From NCBI RefSeq assembly GCF_016648855.1, contig NZ_JACLQU010000004.1:1-64000 (forward strand): DNA of 64,000 nt, read 5' to 3'. Made by a program: the position numbers and the translations under genes. The DNA comes from Streptococcus parasanguinis (GTDB lineage: Bacteria; Bacillota; Bacilli; Lactobacillales; Streptococcaceae). The notes beneath the pieces were generated by a model, which did no database searches, had not been told where the DNA came from, and saw only the letters and a program-made list of their open reading frames with translations. Each line of letters begins with the position of its first letter. Within the stretch, counting starts at the first letter, position 1. Of this stretch, positions 27,321 to 36,630 are shown one piece after another.

Positions 27321-27517
27321 GTGTTTGCTATTGATCATCTTGTAATTGTACTTTTCTTTTCTAAATCACGACACATACCCATAAATAATACTCTAAAGGC
27401 TAGGAATTATGTCAATATTTTGGACTTATTTTGTCACATGCTTCTTTTTTTCTATGACTTCTCTTTCTTTTCTCGAAAATGAAAAAGTTTTTGTCAAGCA
27501 AATTTTTTAAAATAATC

Positions 27518-27548
27518 TTGTTCATGACCTTACGTAACGATGTATAAT
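27518..27548 (+). promoter_or_regulatory. MerR-type promoter with 19-bp spacer
   Basis: TTGTTC (27518-27523) and TATAAT (27543-27548) are 19 bp apart, the over-long spacing used by MerR-activated promoters. GACCTTACGTAACG in the spacer holds the TTACGTAA dyad. Confidence 0.75.
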
Positions 27549-27567
27549 AGGTATGAGGAGGTGGGTA

Positions 27568-28372
27568 ATGATGGCTAAATACAGAGCAATACCGGAAGGA
27601 TTTATGACAGTTGGGGAACTTGCTAAGAAAATGGGGGTTACCATCCGTACTCTACAATACTATGATAAAGAAGGGGCTGCTTTCCCCATCGGCAGAAAGT
27701 GAGGGAGGTCGCAGGCTTTATACCGATAAAGATATAGTGCTACTCCATCAGATTCTATCTTTAAAATCACTGGGTTTTTCTCTAAAGGATATAAAGAGCC
27801 GTTTGATCTCTTTAAAAACACCTGATGATGTTGCTAAAGCTCTTACAGAGCAGGCAGATGTTCTTCGTAAAAATATAGAGCAACTTAAGGATTCTTTGGT
27901 CGCAATAGAGCAGTTAAAGGTAGAAGTTTTACAAATACAAACGGTCAATTTTAAGAAATATGCAGACATTATTGTCAATCTACAGATGAAGAATGACTCC
28001 TACTCTCTCATTAAGCGGTTTGATGATGATACGCTCGACCAGATACGCAGTCGATTTGACAAGAGAAGCGGGCAAGACTTTATGGATAGGTTGAACCGCC
28101 TAAGTGATCAAATCGTGGAGCTTCAAAAAGAAAACGTGCCAGTTGAAAGCGAACAAAGCCAGCAGGTTGTGCAAGAATACTGGAGCTTGATTATGGAGTT
28201 TACAAATGGTGATATGAGCATGCTTCCGAAGTTGATGGAGGTTGGGAATATTGATACCGCCTCAAACGCTTGGGAAGAAAAGCAAAAAATCGTTAATGAT
28301 TATTTAGGGCCTGCTTTACAAGTCTATTTTTCAAGGCTTGGAACCAATCCCTTTGAGGAGGTAGAACCATGA
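27568..28372 (+). pseudogene. MerR-family regulator, frameshifted
   Basis: The start codon is 27568 or 27571 behind GAGGAGGTGG. The first frame reads a MerR helix-turn-helix (FMTVGELAKKMGVTIRTLQY, then YDKEG) and then stops early. The continuation, in the next frame, reads LLSPSAESEGGRRLYTDKD, a perfect MerR wing, then a long coiled coil and an effector domain to 28372. One extra G in the GGGG at 27674-27677 explains the break. Repaired, it is a 267-residue regulator of the next two genes; its stop overlaps the ATPase start. It is either a true mutation or a sequencing error. Confidence 0.85.
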
Positions 28373-29184
28373 AAGACGCAATAGAGGTTTCTGGATTAAA
28401 GAAAAGTTATGGTAGCAATATGGTTCTTAGTGGTCTCGATTTTCAAATCAAACAAGGAGAAATCTTTGCTCTGCTCGGAGTGAACGGAGCTGGTAAAACA
28501 ACCACGCTTGAATGTATCGAAGGTCTGAGAAAATATGACGAAGGCACTATCGTTGTAAACGGGAAAACCGGAATTCAACTACAGTCCTCCTCTCTACCCG
28601 CCCACATCAAACCAATGGAAGCCATAAAGCTCTTTGCAAAATGGAATCATACATACATTGATGATGCTATGCTAAAGGCCCTTGGCATAAAAGAAATGAA
28701 GGAGTCGCAATACATAGAATTATCCACCGGTCAAAAAAGAAGATTACATCTTGCTCTTGCACTTATCAGTAATCCGGATATTATTTTTCTCGATGAACCG
28801 ACAGCGGGACTTGATGTTGAAGGAAGACTATCCCTCCATGAACAAATCCGAAAGCTCAAATCACAGGGCAAGACAATTGTTTTGGCAAGCCACGATATGG
28901 CCGAAGTTGAAACCTTATGTGACCGCATTGCTATTTTGAATAATGGAAAGATTGTCTTTTGTGGTACTCCTTCAGAACTGACAGACAGGTTGGGAAGAAA
29001 CTATTTCATCCATTTAAAGACCCGGGACGGAGAGGAATCTTTTGAAACAGATACGATCGAGGACACTTTGATTTCATTATTGGAAGAATGCAAACAGAAA
29101 CATATCCAGGTATTGGATATTAAGGTTGATCGTGGTACACTGGAGCAGCATTTCATCGAAATGGCAAGGAGGGGATCGGAATGA
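28369..29184 (+). CDS. ABC transporter ATP-binding protein
   Basis: This 271-residue ATPase has Walker A GVNGAGKTTT (residues ~38-47), signature LSTGQKRRLHLAL (~120), Walker B IIFLDEPTAGLD (~143) and the switch His in ASHDMAEVE. It is of the BcrA/drug-and-lantibiotic export class. It overlaps both neighbours by 4 bases. With the permease it forms an exporter whose substrate is probably the ligand of the MerR regulator. Confidence 0.93.
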   Translation: MKDAIEVSGLKKSYGSNMVLSGLDFQIKQGEIFALLGVNGAGKTTTLECIEGLRKYDEGTIVVNGKTGIQLQSSSLPAHIKPMEAIKLFAKWNHTYIDDAMLKALGIKEMKESQYIELSTGQKRRLHLALALISNPDIIFLDEPTAGLDVEGRLSLHEQIRKLKSQGKTIVLASHDMAEVETLCDRIAILNNGKIVFCGTPSELTDRLGRNYFIHLKTRDGEESFETDTIEDTLISLLEECKQKHIQVLDIKVDRGTLEQHFIEMARRGSE

Positions 29185-29897
29185 ATGGTTTTTTATATAG
29201 CCTAGCATTACAGTGGAAATTGGACATACGAAGTAAGTCTCTCCTGGTTGCTTACTATATTGTACCGCTTATTTTCTTTCTTCTCATGGGTGGTATTTTT
29301 ACTTCCGTTATACCTGATATGGAAAGCACACTCATACAGTCAATGATTGTCATGAGTGTTTCCATGGGAGCCTTTCTCGGCTTACCGCCTTCCTTGATTG
29401 AAACATACGGAAGCGACATAAAAAAGATTTATAAAGCAAATGGTGTGCCTATTCACTTAGGATTGGTGACCATGCTTCTCTCTGCCTTTGTTCATTTGAT
29501 AATGACCTGCATAGTGATCCTACTACTTGCTCCAATTTTATTTAAAGCAAGTCTACCGAATCAACTTCCCCTATTCTTTCTCGCACTGGCAATCTACATT
29601 TTCGTATCGTTAAGTATCGGAAGTATACTGGGCCTTACTGTAAAAAATCAAGCAAAGCTTACCATGATAGCGCAACTTGTCTTTTTACCCTCAATTATGC
29701 TCTCAGGAATCATGTTTCCTAGCAACTTACTACCTGGTTTTCTTAAAGCAATAGGGCGTCTTTCCCCCGCTTCTTGGGGATACCGCTTGATGCTAGATCA
29801 TGGTTTTGATCTTGAAAATCTTTGGTATCTGATTCTTGTATCCTGTATCTCAGTAATGACTTGTATCCTCCTCTTGAATCGGCAAAAATCTAACTAG
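29181..29897 (+). CDS. ABC-2 type permease
   Basis: This 238-residue protein has six hydrophobic helices (about 22-42, 53-74, 102-128, 138-158, 166-184, 212-231) and the ABC-2 signature region FLPSIMLSGIMFPSNLLPGF. It is the membrane half of the exporter encoded with the ATPase. A strong bidirectional hairpin follows. Confidence 0.9.
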   Translation: MNGFLYSLALQWKLDIRSKSLLVAYYIVPLIFFLLMGGIFTSVIPDMESTLIQSMIVMSVSMGAFLGLPPSLIETYGSDIKKIYKANGVPIHLGLVTMLLSAFVHLIMTCIVILLLAPILFKASLPNQLPLFFLALAIYIFVSLSIGSILGLTVKNQAKLTMIAQLVFLPSIMLSGIMFPSNLLPGFLKAIGRLSPASWGYRLMLDHGFDLENLWYLILVSCISVMTCILLLNRQKSN

Positions 29898-29936
29898 GTG
29901 TCTGAATAAATCCATGGCAACATTAACTTTTAAGCA

Positions 29937-29978
29937 AAAGCGACGAGATTGTTACATATCTCGTCGCTTTAGTGTTTT
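29937..29978. terminator. bidirectional terminator
   Basis: Perfect 13-bp stem AAAGCGACGAGAT/ATCTCGTCGCTTT with an 8-base loop; it separates the plus-strand ABC operon from the converging ADP-ribosylglycohydrolase gene. Confidence 0.85.
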
Positions 29979-30001
29979 TGGTTGTCTTTATCTAATCTCT
30001 G

Positions 30002-30856
30002 TTATGTTATTGAAACTTCTTGCTCCCATCGTCTGAGGACATCCTTTAAGGGCTCATCAAGATATGTATAGGCCTTATCCTTAATCCAATCAGGTATGCC
30101 ATAAGCTGCTTCTGCTATACTCCCTGTGATAGCAGCAAGAGTATCACTATCCCCTCCAAGAGAGATGGCATTTCGAATTGCATCTTCAAAATCTGTACTT
30201 TCAAGAAAAGCAATGATAGCTTGAGGTACCGTATCCTGACAAGTTTCATTGAAACGATAAGTAGGACGAATTTCATCTAGTGTTTGAGAAAGATTATATC
30301 CATACTCTTGCTCTATGTATTCCTTGATGAGTCTCTTGCACTCTGTAGGGTTATCGTTGATTGGTTTTCCATAGTCGCCACTGTAACCTCCAAAGTAATA
30401 ACGACACATAAAGATAGCATCAGACGTCGCCATAGCTCCCTTGACCCCTTCTGGATGGTTATGAGTCACCTCTGCAGAAAGTCGTGCAAGAGCTCTTCTG
30501 GACGGCCAAGCTCCTGTTCTGGCACAGAAACTACAATCCATGACCCAAGCACAAGGAGAAACACGCATGGCTGAGCCATTGCCAAAGCTATTATAAGGGG
30601 AGCAATCATTGCTTTGAATCCATGTATTAAACCTAGGCCCGTACCCAGCATCGGGATACATCCTACCATATTTTTTCATGGCGTCAATAAAGTCATCCTT
30701 CTGACCACCGTTCATGATGGCTTCAGCAACAGCACAGGTCATAACCGTATCGTCCGTGAAAAAACAATCCTCACGAAATAATGGAAAGTCCTTGGTTTTA
30801 ATATTGTTCCATTCATAAACTGAACCAACAATGTCTCCAACTATTGCTCCTAGCAT
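30002..30856 (-). CDS. ADP-ribosylglycohydrolase family protein
   Basis: This 284-residue protein begins with the DraG signature MLGAIVGDIVGSVYEWNNIK and has the metal-binding TDDTVMTCAVAEAI near residue 35 and SLGGDSDTLAAITGSIAEA near residue 232. The family removes ADP-ribose from arginine or other acceptors using two magnesium ions. The target in streptococci is not known. It precedes an alpha/beta hydrolase and is read in the same direction. Confidence 0.94.
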   Translation of the reverse strand: MLGAIVGDIVGSVYEWNNIKTKDFPLFREDCFFTDDTVMTCAVAEAIMNGGQKDDFIDAMKKYGRMYPDAGYGPRFNTWIQSNDCSPYNSFGNGSAMRVSPCAWVMDCSFCARTGAWPSRRALARLSAEVTHNHPEGVKGAMATSDAIFMCRYYFGGYSGDYGKPINDNPTECKRLIKEYIEQEYGYNLSQTLDEIRPTYRFNETCQDTVPQAIIAFLESTDFEDAIRNAISLGGDSDTLAAITGSIAEAAYGIPDWIKDKAYTYLDEPLKDVLRRWEQEVSIT

Positions 30857-30877
30857 AAGATTCCTCCTTACAGCATA

Positions 30878-31663
30878 TCAGATTTCCAATGGATCACTCT
30901 TTAAAAACGGCTCAACCAAATCAATCCACTCTTGAGGCAGGTAAGCTGATAAATAGCCATGGTTATAGCCCTTTGCTTCATACAGGATCGTGTTGGGATG
31001 TAGCTGATGAAATAATTTCGCTGATGCTTTCACACAGTTCAATTCTTTTTCACCGTAGATATACAGAACCTGCGCCTTGCTAGCAGAAATTGTGTCCTTG
31101 AGCTTGTAACGCCCCATATAGGTTTTGTAAATGGTCACCAATGTTTTGATAGGCGTCCTTGGGAGATCCTCCAAATAATATGCTTTTATTTCCTCTGGAT
31201 AAGCCAGTTTAGGATAGAGTTTGTCCATCATGCTTAATTGAAGTTTGCAAGAGAATTTACTGAACATCAATTTACCAAATAGAGCTACTAGAAAGATGCT
31301 GACTTTAGCTAGCCTTGGTTGAGGAATACAGAGGCTTCCATCTATGATGGCCTTCTCAGCTATCTCGCTGTCTAATGTCAAAAGCTCCATGGCAATTTGA
31401 CCACCAAGTGAAACGCCACCGATCGCAAACACCTTTCCACCACAGTTGGCTTTGACATAGTCTAGGATCTCCAAAGCAGAATCTTCCGTAGAAACATAAT
31501 CGATTTGATATTCTTCACCGTGGCCATTCAAAGTGGGTAAAATAACACGGTAGTCTTTTGATAAAATCCGTGCTTGACGAAGATAATTCCACCAAGAACT
31601 GCCACCGCCATGTATCAGTAAGATAGGAGGCAAATTCTTATCACCAAATTCATGGAATTTCAT
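30878..31663 (-). CDS. alpha/beta hydrolase
   Basis: This 261-residue protein has the oxyanion loop LIHGGGSSWWNYL (residues ~16-28), the nucleophile elbow GGVSLGGQIAM (Ser ~93), a late Asp/Glu region and NHGYLSAY with the catalytic His near residue 240. AAGGAG precedes the ATG. Esterase or lipase activity is likely, but substrate is unknown. It lies 21 bases upstream of the ADP-ribosylglycohydrolase gene, probably in one operon. Confidence 0.9.
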   Translation of the reverse strand: MKFHEFGDKNLPPILLIHGGGSSWWNYLRQARILSKDYRVILPTLNGHGEEYQIDYVSTEDSALEILDYVKANCGGKVFAIGGVSLGGQIAMELLTLDSEIAEKAIIDGSLCIPQPRLAKVSIFLVALFGKLMFSKFSCKLQLSMMDKLYPKLAYPEEIKAYYLEDLPRTPIKTLVTIYKTYMGRYKLKDTISASKAQVLYIYGEKELNCVKASAKLFHQLHPNTILYEAKGYNHGYLSAYLPQEWIDLVEPFLKSDPLEI

Positions 31664-31822
31664 GTTTAAACTCCTTACTGTAGGACTTTCACTGTATAAA
31701 TACTTGTTAAATCAGTTTGAACAAGCAGTGATGCCTCATCAAATAGAAAAGTCTCTTACATTGATTATCCAGAATGACCACACGTTACTTTCAATAATTG
31801 ATATACTAATCTAAAGTTAAAA

Positions 31823-31893
31823 TTACTTTTCCTTACTAATTCTCTTACTCGCCAATATCGTATAAATTAAATAACCAATAAAAATAACATAGC
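31823..31893 (-). pseudogene. C-terminal remnant of a CPBP gene
   Basis: The minus strand reads GYLIYTILASKRISKEK and a stop, nearly identical in DNA to the end of the CPBP gene at 32511 (YLIYTILASNRISKEKN). About 65 bases match with few changes. So a second copy of that gene's end lies on the far side of the nucleotidyltransferase-like gene, evidence of a duplication followed by deletion. Confidence 0.75.
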
Positions 31894-31930
31894 AACCAGT
31901 CTTACAACTTACTACTTTTCATATGATAAT

Positions 31931-32422
31931 TTACAAATGTTTTTCCAGCCACTCGATCTTTTTAAAATCCTTATTGTTATTTTGTTCATTTCGATAGGAG
32001 TCTTGAGAAGAAGCTTTGTAAATACTTAGATACTGCTCCAGACTTGGAAGACGAAAAGTGATGCCTTCAATGTGAATAAGCTCTATATCTGATTCCGAAA
32101 CTCCTGCAAAATCTAGTAAGGAATCGATACTTCCAAATTCAACACTCACTCTATCCTTTTGGAATTCATGCTCATGAATATCTATTAAGACGTAGCCTAA
32201 TTCTTTCATCACTTTCATTATCTTGTCCCAGTCATAAATTCTGAGATGATCAGGTGCTTCCCAACCTCTAGGGTCACCAGGCACATGAATGTCAATGTCA
32301 GACGGCCCCCAATTTTCTTTCGTTCTAAACTCCAATCCCAAAGACCCCATCAGTGTCGGTGTAATTCCGACTCGATTTAAATGGAAACAAATGGTTTTAA
32401 ATTCTTCAAATAAGAGACTCAT
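31931..32422 (-). CDS. nucleotidyltransferase-like protein
   Basis: This 163-residue protein has GSLGLEFRTKENWGPSDIDI near residues 26-45, resembling the G-S...D-x-D motif of nucleotidyltransferase-fold proteins, followed by a helical C-terminal half. It may be an antitoxin-like or modifying enzyme; streptococcal relatives are often misnamed phosphoribosylanthranilate isomerase, for which I see no support. It lies between the CPBP remnant and the intact CPBP gene. Confidence 0.6.
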   Translation of the reverse strand: MSLLFEEFKTICFHLNRVGITPTLMGSLGLEFRTKENWGPSDIDIHVPGDPRGWEAPDHLRIYDWDKIMKVMKELGYVLIDIHEHEFQKDRVSVEFGSIDSLLDFAGVSESDIELIHIEGITFRLPSLEQYLSIYKASSQDSYRNEQNNNKDFKKIEWLEKHL

Positions 32423-32510
32423 GTTTACTCTAAACCTTTCATATAAATGTTCGTTATTTCTACTTTATTACCTTGAACAAAATCATCTTCATTTTCTAGA
32501 GTATATCCTG

Positions 32511-33263
32511 TTATTTTGGATACAAATTCTTTTCCTTGCTAATTCTATTACTCGCCAATATAGTATAAATTAAATAAGCAATAAAAATGATAATAAAAAT
32601 AAGATTAATTTTTAACACAAAATAGAGATTTAACAAATTTGCGAACGCATGAAATAATAGACAGTATCCCACAGATTTCGTTTGACGGTAAAGAAGCCCT
32701 AAAACAAAACTTAAAAATAATGTATATATAAAAAATAAAATAAAAGGAAATCCTTGATGACTTTCTCCAACTATAAACCATAAAGGCAGATGCCAAATTC
32801 CCCAGATTGAACCTACAATCAAATTAGATTTCCAATAAGTATATTTTTTATCAAGTAACGGCTGTAATATTCCTCTCCATCCTAATTCTTCATGTCCACC
32901 ACCAAAAAAAATTAGTTGTATAAAGAATAATGGCATCAGATAAATGGATACTCCATTTAATTCTAAGGAAGATACAGAAAATAGTATCAAAATTGCTAAC
33001 AAATGAATAATGAAATAAATACTACTATTTTCTTTCTTACTAAATAAAAAATGTTTAAATTTTATATTATTCCTTTTCAAATAAAAGCCACTTGCAATAG
33101 CTGGTCCAAGTGCACCTACTATATGTAATGTTCTCCCAATAAATGTTTCTAATCCCAAAATATGAGATTGAGTAAAGATGGCAAGAATCCCCCAAGCTAT
33201 ATAAGTAATTCCAAATGTAAAACAAAGATAATTTTTAAAATTCTTTTTGTCAATTTCTGTCAT
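32511..33263 (-). CDS. CPBP-family intramembrane metalloprotease
   Basis: This 250-residue membrane protein has HEELGWRGILQ near residue 123, WHLPLW near 157 and HAFANL near 209, the three CPBP motifs. It is very AT-rich and lysine/isoleucine-biased compared with the CPBP pair at 9.9-11.4 kb, which suggests a different origin. It is the last gene before the rlmD-tail array. Confidence 0.88.
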   Translation of the reverse strand: MTEIDKKNFKNYLCFTFGITYIAWGILAIFTQSHILGLETFIGRTLHIVGALGPAIASGFYLKRNNIKFKHFLFSKKENSSIYFIIHLLAILILFSVSSLELNGVSIYLMPLFFIQLIFFGGGHEELGWRGILQPLLDKKYTYWKSNLIVGSIWGIWHLPLWFIVGESHQGFPFILFFIYTLFLSFVLGLLYRQTKSVGYCLLFHAFANLLNLYFVLKINLIFIIIFIAYLIYTILASNRISKEKNLYPK

Positions 33264-33360
33264 TTTATCGCCCTTATCTTGATTATTTTATGAATAACAT
33301 TTTTACTGCTTCTTAGTTGCTCTCGATTATAACTACCTATATTCTATCACAAAAATGCAA

Positions 33361-33445
33361 AAAAAGCCTTACAATCAAGGCTTTTCATTATTGATTCATA
33401 CCAAGCTTTCTAGGCTTTTACGAGCAAAGCTACACACTCAACGTG
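33361..33445 (-). repeat. rlmD tail A with terminator (outer edge of the array)
   Basis: Positions 33445-33410 read HVECVALLVKA and stop on the minus strand, like the native rlmD end [12 protein letters not shown]. It is followed by a terminator hairpin (AAAAGCCTT...AAGGCTTTTT, 33361-33385) also found after tails B, C and D. This is the copy furthest from rlmD. Confidence 0.85.
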
Positions 33446-33500
33446 TGCTGAGAGCTTTCTTCTATACTAATAGACGAAAGGGTGTGAAAATGATTTTTAA

Positions 33501-33931
33501 ATGATACTGTGGAACGGAACAGTAGCCCTAGTATTGACTACTGTCGTTTCTATTCATATTGGCTATTCTAGGACTGAGATGAAAAAATCTATAAATGCTC
33601 AGAATAAAATTGAACCCGCAAATCTCCCCAAAACAATGGTGAGTCATGTACTTGTATTATTCCGAAAAAATACACCTCTGGTGCAGTGAGACAAATTGGT
33701 GTATCTTATAGTGGCTTCGTAGATGAAAGCTATACTCTACTATCACTCTTTGATGATGTAGAACAAATTGAAAAAGATAATAGACTTCAGACAGCTATTG
33801 ATGTTGTCAGAGAACAGTTTGGTTTTTTAGCCATACAAAAAGGAACCGTCCTAACTGAAGGTTCCAGAAATATTGAACGCAGTAAACTTATCGGTGGTCA
33901 TTCCGCGGGTGGATTGGAGGGATTAAAATGA
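33501..33931 (+). pseudogene. Y-family DNA polymerase (UmuC/UvrX-like), truncated and frameshifted
   Basis: Only the C-terminal part remains. The first frame reads VVSIHIGYSRTEMKKSINAQ and goes out of frame at the A-run near 33664; the next frame continues KYTSGAVRQIGVSYSGFVDE through FGFLAIQKGTVL to HSAGGLEGLK, the typical end of streptococcal UmuC-like polymerases. One A missing from the run explains the break. The N-terminal palm and finger domains are absent and a stop precedes the frame, so the protein is inactive. The next gene overlaps its stop. Confidence 0.85.
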
Positions 33932-34263
33932 AACAAGAAAAAAATACAGTACAATTTTCAGAAATCCGTAGCAAAGGATGTAATGATATTGAAATGCTTG
34001 AAAGATTTTTACATGGAATCGTTGAAACAGCAACTTCAAAACTTCGTCAGAGAAAACTCAAAACAACTGAAATATCGATACGACTAGTACATGCTAAATC
34101 TGAAAACCGATTACCATTGGAATTTACATTTAGCATTAAGCCAACAAGCTCATCTGTGATAATCTATACTGAGGTAATCAATCGCTTTAAAGAATGTTAC
34201 ACAGGTGGGGGAATTCAAGGTTTTACGATTCAATTTGATAAAAATACCCTTGCCTCTGCATAG
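33928..34263 (+). CDS. hypothetical protein of the umuC-like operon
   Basis: This 111-residue protein (QFSEIRSKGCNDIEMLERFL ... GGGIQGFTIQFDKNTLASA) is always-downstream-of-polymerase type in streptococcal mobile elements such as Tn5252, as far as I recall, but its function is not known to me. It overlaps the polymerase stop as ATGA with GGAGGG upstream. It is co-transcribed with the two following genes. Confidence 0.7.
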   Translation: MKQEKNTVQFSEIRSKGCNDIEMLERFLHGIVETATSKLRQRKLKTTEISIRLVHAKSENRLPLEFTFSIKPTSSSVIIYTEVINRFKECYTGGGIQGFTIQFDKNTLASA

Positions 34264-34275
34264 AAAGGATTTGAT

Positions 34276-34644
34276 ATGATTGACCGTTCATATTTACCAT
34301 TTCAATCAGCAAGAGAGTACCAGGATACAAAGATGCAAAAATGGATGGGCTTTTTCCTATCTGAACATGCATCAGCACTCTCTGATGATACAAACAAAGT
34401 AACGTACATGTCTGACTTATCACTAGAGAAGAAATTATTACTCCTCAGTCAAGTATACGCCGGGCAGCTACGCACACGCATTCAAGTGATTGAAAAAAAC
34501 AAGCGTGTTTCCTACACTGGAACAATACCAAGTCTGACCAAAGATTTCATTTTGATAAAAACTACAACAGGTCACATCAATTTGAAATTAAAAGACATTA
34601 TTAGTATTGAACTTGTCGAGGAGGTGCTCTATGAATCAGCTTGA
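34276..34644 (+). CDS. YolD-like accessory protein of the SOS operon
   Basis: The 122-residue product begins MIDRSYLPFQSAREYQDTKM and KWMGFFLSEHASAL, then has a C-terminal beta-rich part (RTRIQVIEKNKRVSYTGTI, FILIKTTTGHINLKLKDI). This two-part shape resembles YolD-like proteins, which are encoded with UvrX-type polymerases. AAAGGA precedes the ATG. Its end overlaps the start of the next gene. Confidence 0.7.
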   Translation: MIDRSYLPFQSAREYQDTKMQKWMGFFLSEHASALSDDTNKVTYMSDLSLEKKLLLLSQVYAGQLRTRIQVIEKNKRVSYTGTIPSLTKDFILIKTTTGHINLKLKDIISIELVEEVLYESA

Positions 34645-34930
34645 GTTTCAGCGTAATCACCTACAAATGGACTATTATAGCGAGAGCTACCAAGATTTTG
34701 AACGTGACTTCTACCGCTACTCTAACATGAATATTCCATTGACCTTCCTAACTGATGATATCCTAAAAACAATGGCGACTTCACGTAAGAATTACTTTGT
34801 CCTCAATAAGGAAAAGTCCAGAGATAACCGCGATCACTTCTTCATATTTGAAGTAAGTACCGTAGATGAGAATCCGCTAATCTATCATTATACATATAAG
34901 AAAACTACAATATATTTAGCAGAAAAATAG
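34631..34930 (+). CDS. DUF5960-like small protein
   Basis: From the ATG at 34631 (GAGGAGG upstream) the product is 99 residues (MNQLEFQRNHLQMDYYSESY, later NIPLTFLTDDILKTMA). The composition is acidic and aromatic. Similar proteins end the SOS gene sets of streptococcal integrative elements; I recall the name DUF5960 but not a function. A terminator follows directly. Confidence 0.7.
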   Translation: MNQLEFQRNHLQMDYYSESYQDFERDFYRYSNMNIPLTFLTDDILKTMATSRKNYFVLNKEKSRDNRDHFFIFEVSTVDENPLIYHYTYKKTTIYLAEK

Positions 34931-34959
34931 GAGCAGTTCAATTGACTGTTCCTATTTTT
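34927..34959 (+). terminator. terminator of the SOS-type operon
   Basis: Stem ATAGGAgCAGT/ACTGtTCCTAT with a TCAATTG loop is followed by five Ts. Confidence 0.85.
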
Positions 34960-35047
34960 AATATTCATAAAATCTAAAGTCTTTATACTCTTTAACAATG
35001 GAGTCGCCAACCAGAACAGACTATACTGACCAGCGACTACCTTAAAT

Positions 35048-36511
35048 TTAATGTTTCAGATTTATTTTCTTATCTCTAATTTCATAAACTACATCTGCTA
35101 CATTTTCGAGTAATCGTTTATCGTGGGTGATAAACACGATAGTTCCGGTGTACTCCTTCATTAGTATTTCCAAAGCCTCTAAACTTGGTATGTCAAGGAA
35201 GTTACTGGGTTCATCCATTATTAGGATGTTATATCTACCCATGAGCATTTTAGCAAGCAACAATTTTATAATTTCTCCACCGCTTAAAACAGATAAACTT
35301 TTTCCAATATCGTTCTGTTTGAACCCCATAGATGCTAGCACTGAACGAATTTCTGATATATTGTAGTCACAATCCTTCTGCATAAACTCCATAACATTCT
35401 GATTACTGTTGTACTTGTAACCATTCTGTGCAAAGTAACCTATTTTTGCCTTAGGCGAAATAGAAATTCCTTCTTCATGGTTTAAGATCATTTGGATTAA
35501 AGTTGTTTTTCCGATTCCATTACCACCAGTTAACGCCACTTTTGCTCCTAACGGAATTTGAAAAGATGCATTTTCAAACAGAGCCTTATCCCCAAATACT
35601 TTATTAATTTCTGCACCGACTATAGGGTATGGATTATGGAGCTCCAATGCTTTACTTTGCCTGAAACGAATTCTGCGAATGCCTTCCGGAGCTTCTACTT
35701 TTCCTAAGGCCGCAATCCTGTGCTCTAGGGTTTTAGCAGCATTATACATCTTTTTTTCCTTACTTCCTATTGATTTTTGATGAGCTAAACGCCCTCCGTC
35801 TTCAGTACTTTTTTTCTTTGAAGAACCTTTTGCCTTCTGTTCTATTTTACGAGCCTGTTTTCGCTTTTCCTCCGCAGCCCTTTCCAATCGGGCACGTTCC
35901 GCAATAAATTGTTCGTATTCTGCAGCTTGGCTCTTACGTTCTTCCTCTTTCTGACGAAGATAATCAGAATAGTTTCCCCAATACTCAGTGATTTTGCCAT
36001 CTTTCAGTTCCCATATTTTATCTACTATTTCATCAAGAAAATAGCGGTCATGGCTAATAACTAACAGTGCACCTGTAAAATATTTTAGCTGTCCTATTAG
36101 AAAATCAATTCCTTCACGGTCTAAATGGCTCGTAGGTTCATCCGCTAAAATACCATGAACCTGTGCCGATAAGGCCTGTGCTATTTTAAGCCTTGTTTCT
36201 TCACCACCGCTCATAGTCTGTATATTTAATTGCTCAACACCTAGCTTGCCTACAAGTGCAAAATCTTTTTCCTCCTGCAGAGTTACTTCGTCCAACTGGG
36301 GAATATAGGCAAGTTCACCCAGACGATTCATTTTACATCCTGGGGGAGTTAATTCTCCTAAAAGTACCCTGAGTAAAGTGCTTTTTCCAGCACCATTTGC
36401 TCCTACTAAACCAATACGGTCATAATCATATACTTCTAATTCATTTATATCTAAAACATCGCGTCCTTTGAATTCCACACGAATGTCTTTTGCTTTTAAT
36501 ATTAATTCCAT
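35048..36511 (-). CDS. msr(D): ABC-F ribosomal protection protein Msr(D) (Mel)
   Basis: This 487-residue protein has two ATPase domains and no membrane part. Walker A motifs are GANGAGKST (~37) and GGNGIGKTT (~330), signatures [10 protein letters not shown] and [10 protein letters not shown]. The linker between the domains ([17 protein letters not shown]) is charged and helical. The length and sequence match Msr(D)/Mel, which binds the ribosome and dislodges macrolides, and works with Mef. GACAGGAGGAAATG precedes the start. It is the second gene of the mef-msr operon, controlled by upstream attenuation. Confidence 0.97.
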
Positions 36512-36630
36512 AACATTTCCTCCTGTCTATAATCGCATGCTTTCATTTGCTTGTATGCAGGGAAAACCCTGCGATTTTAGCAGGAAGAGTTACATGAAAA
36601 TAAGATACATAAATATTCCTCCAATATTGT

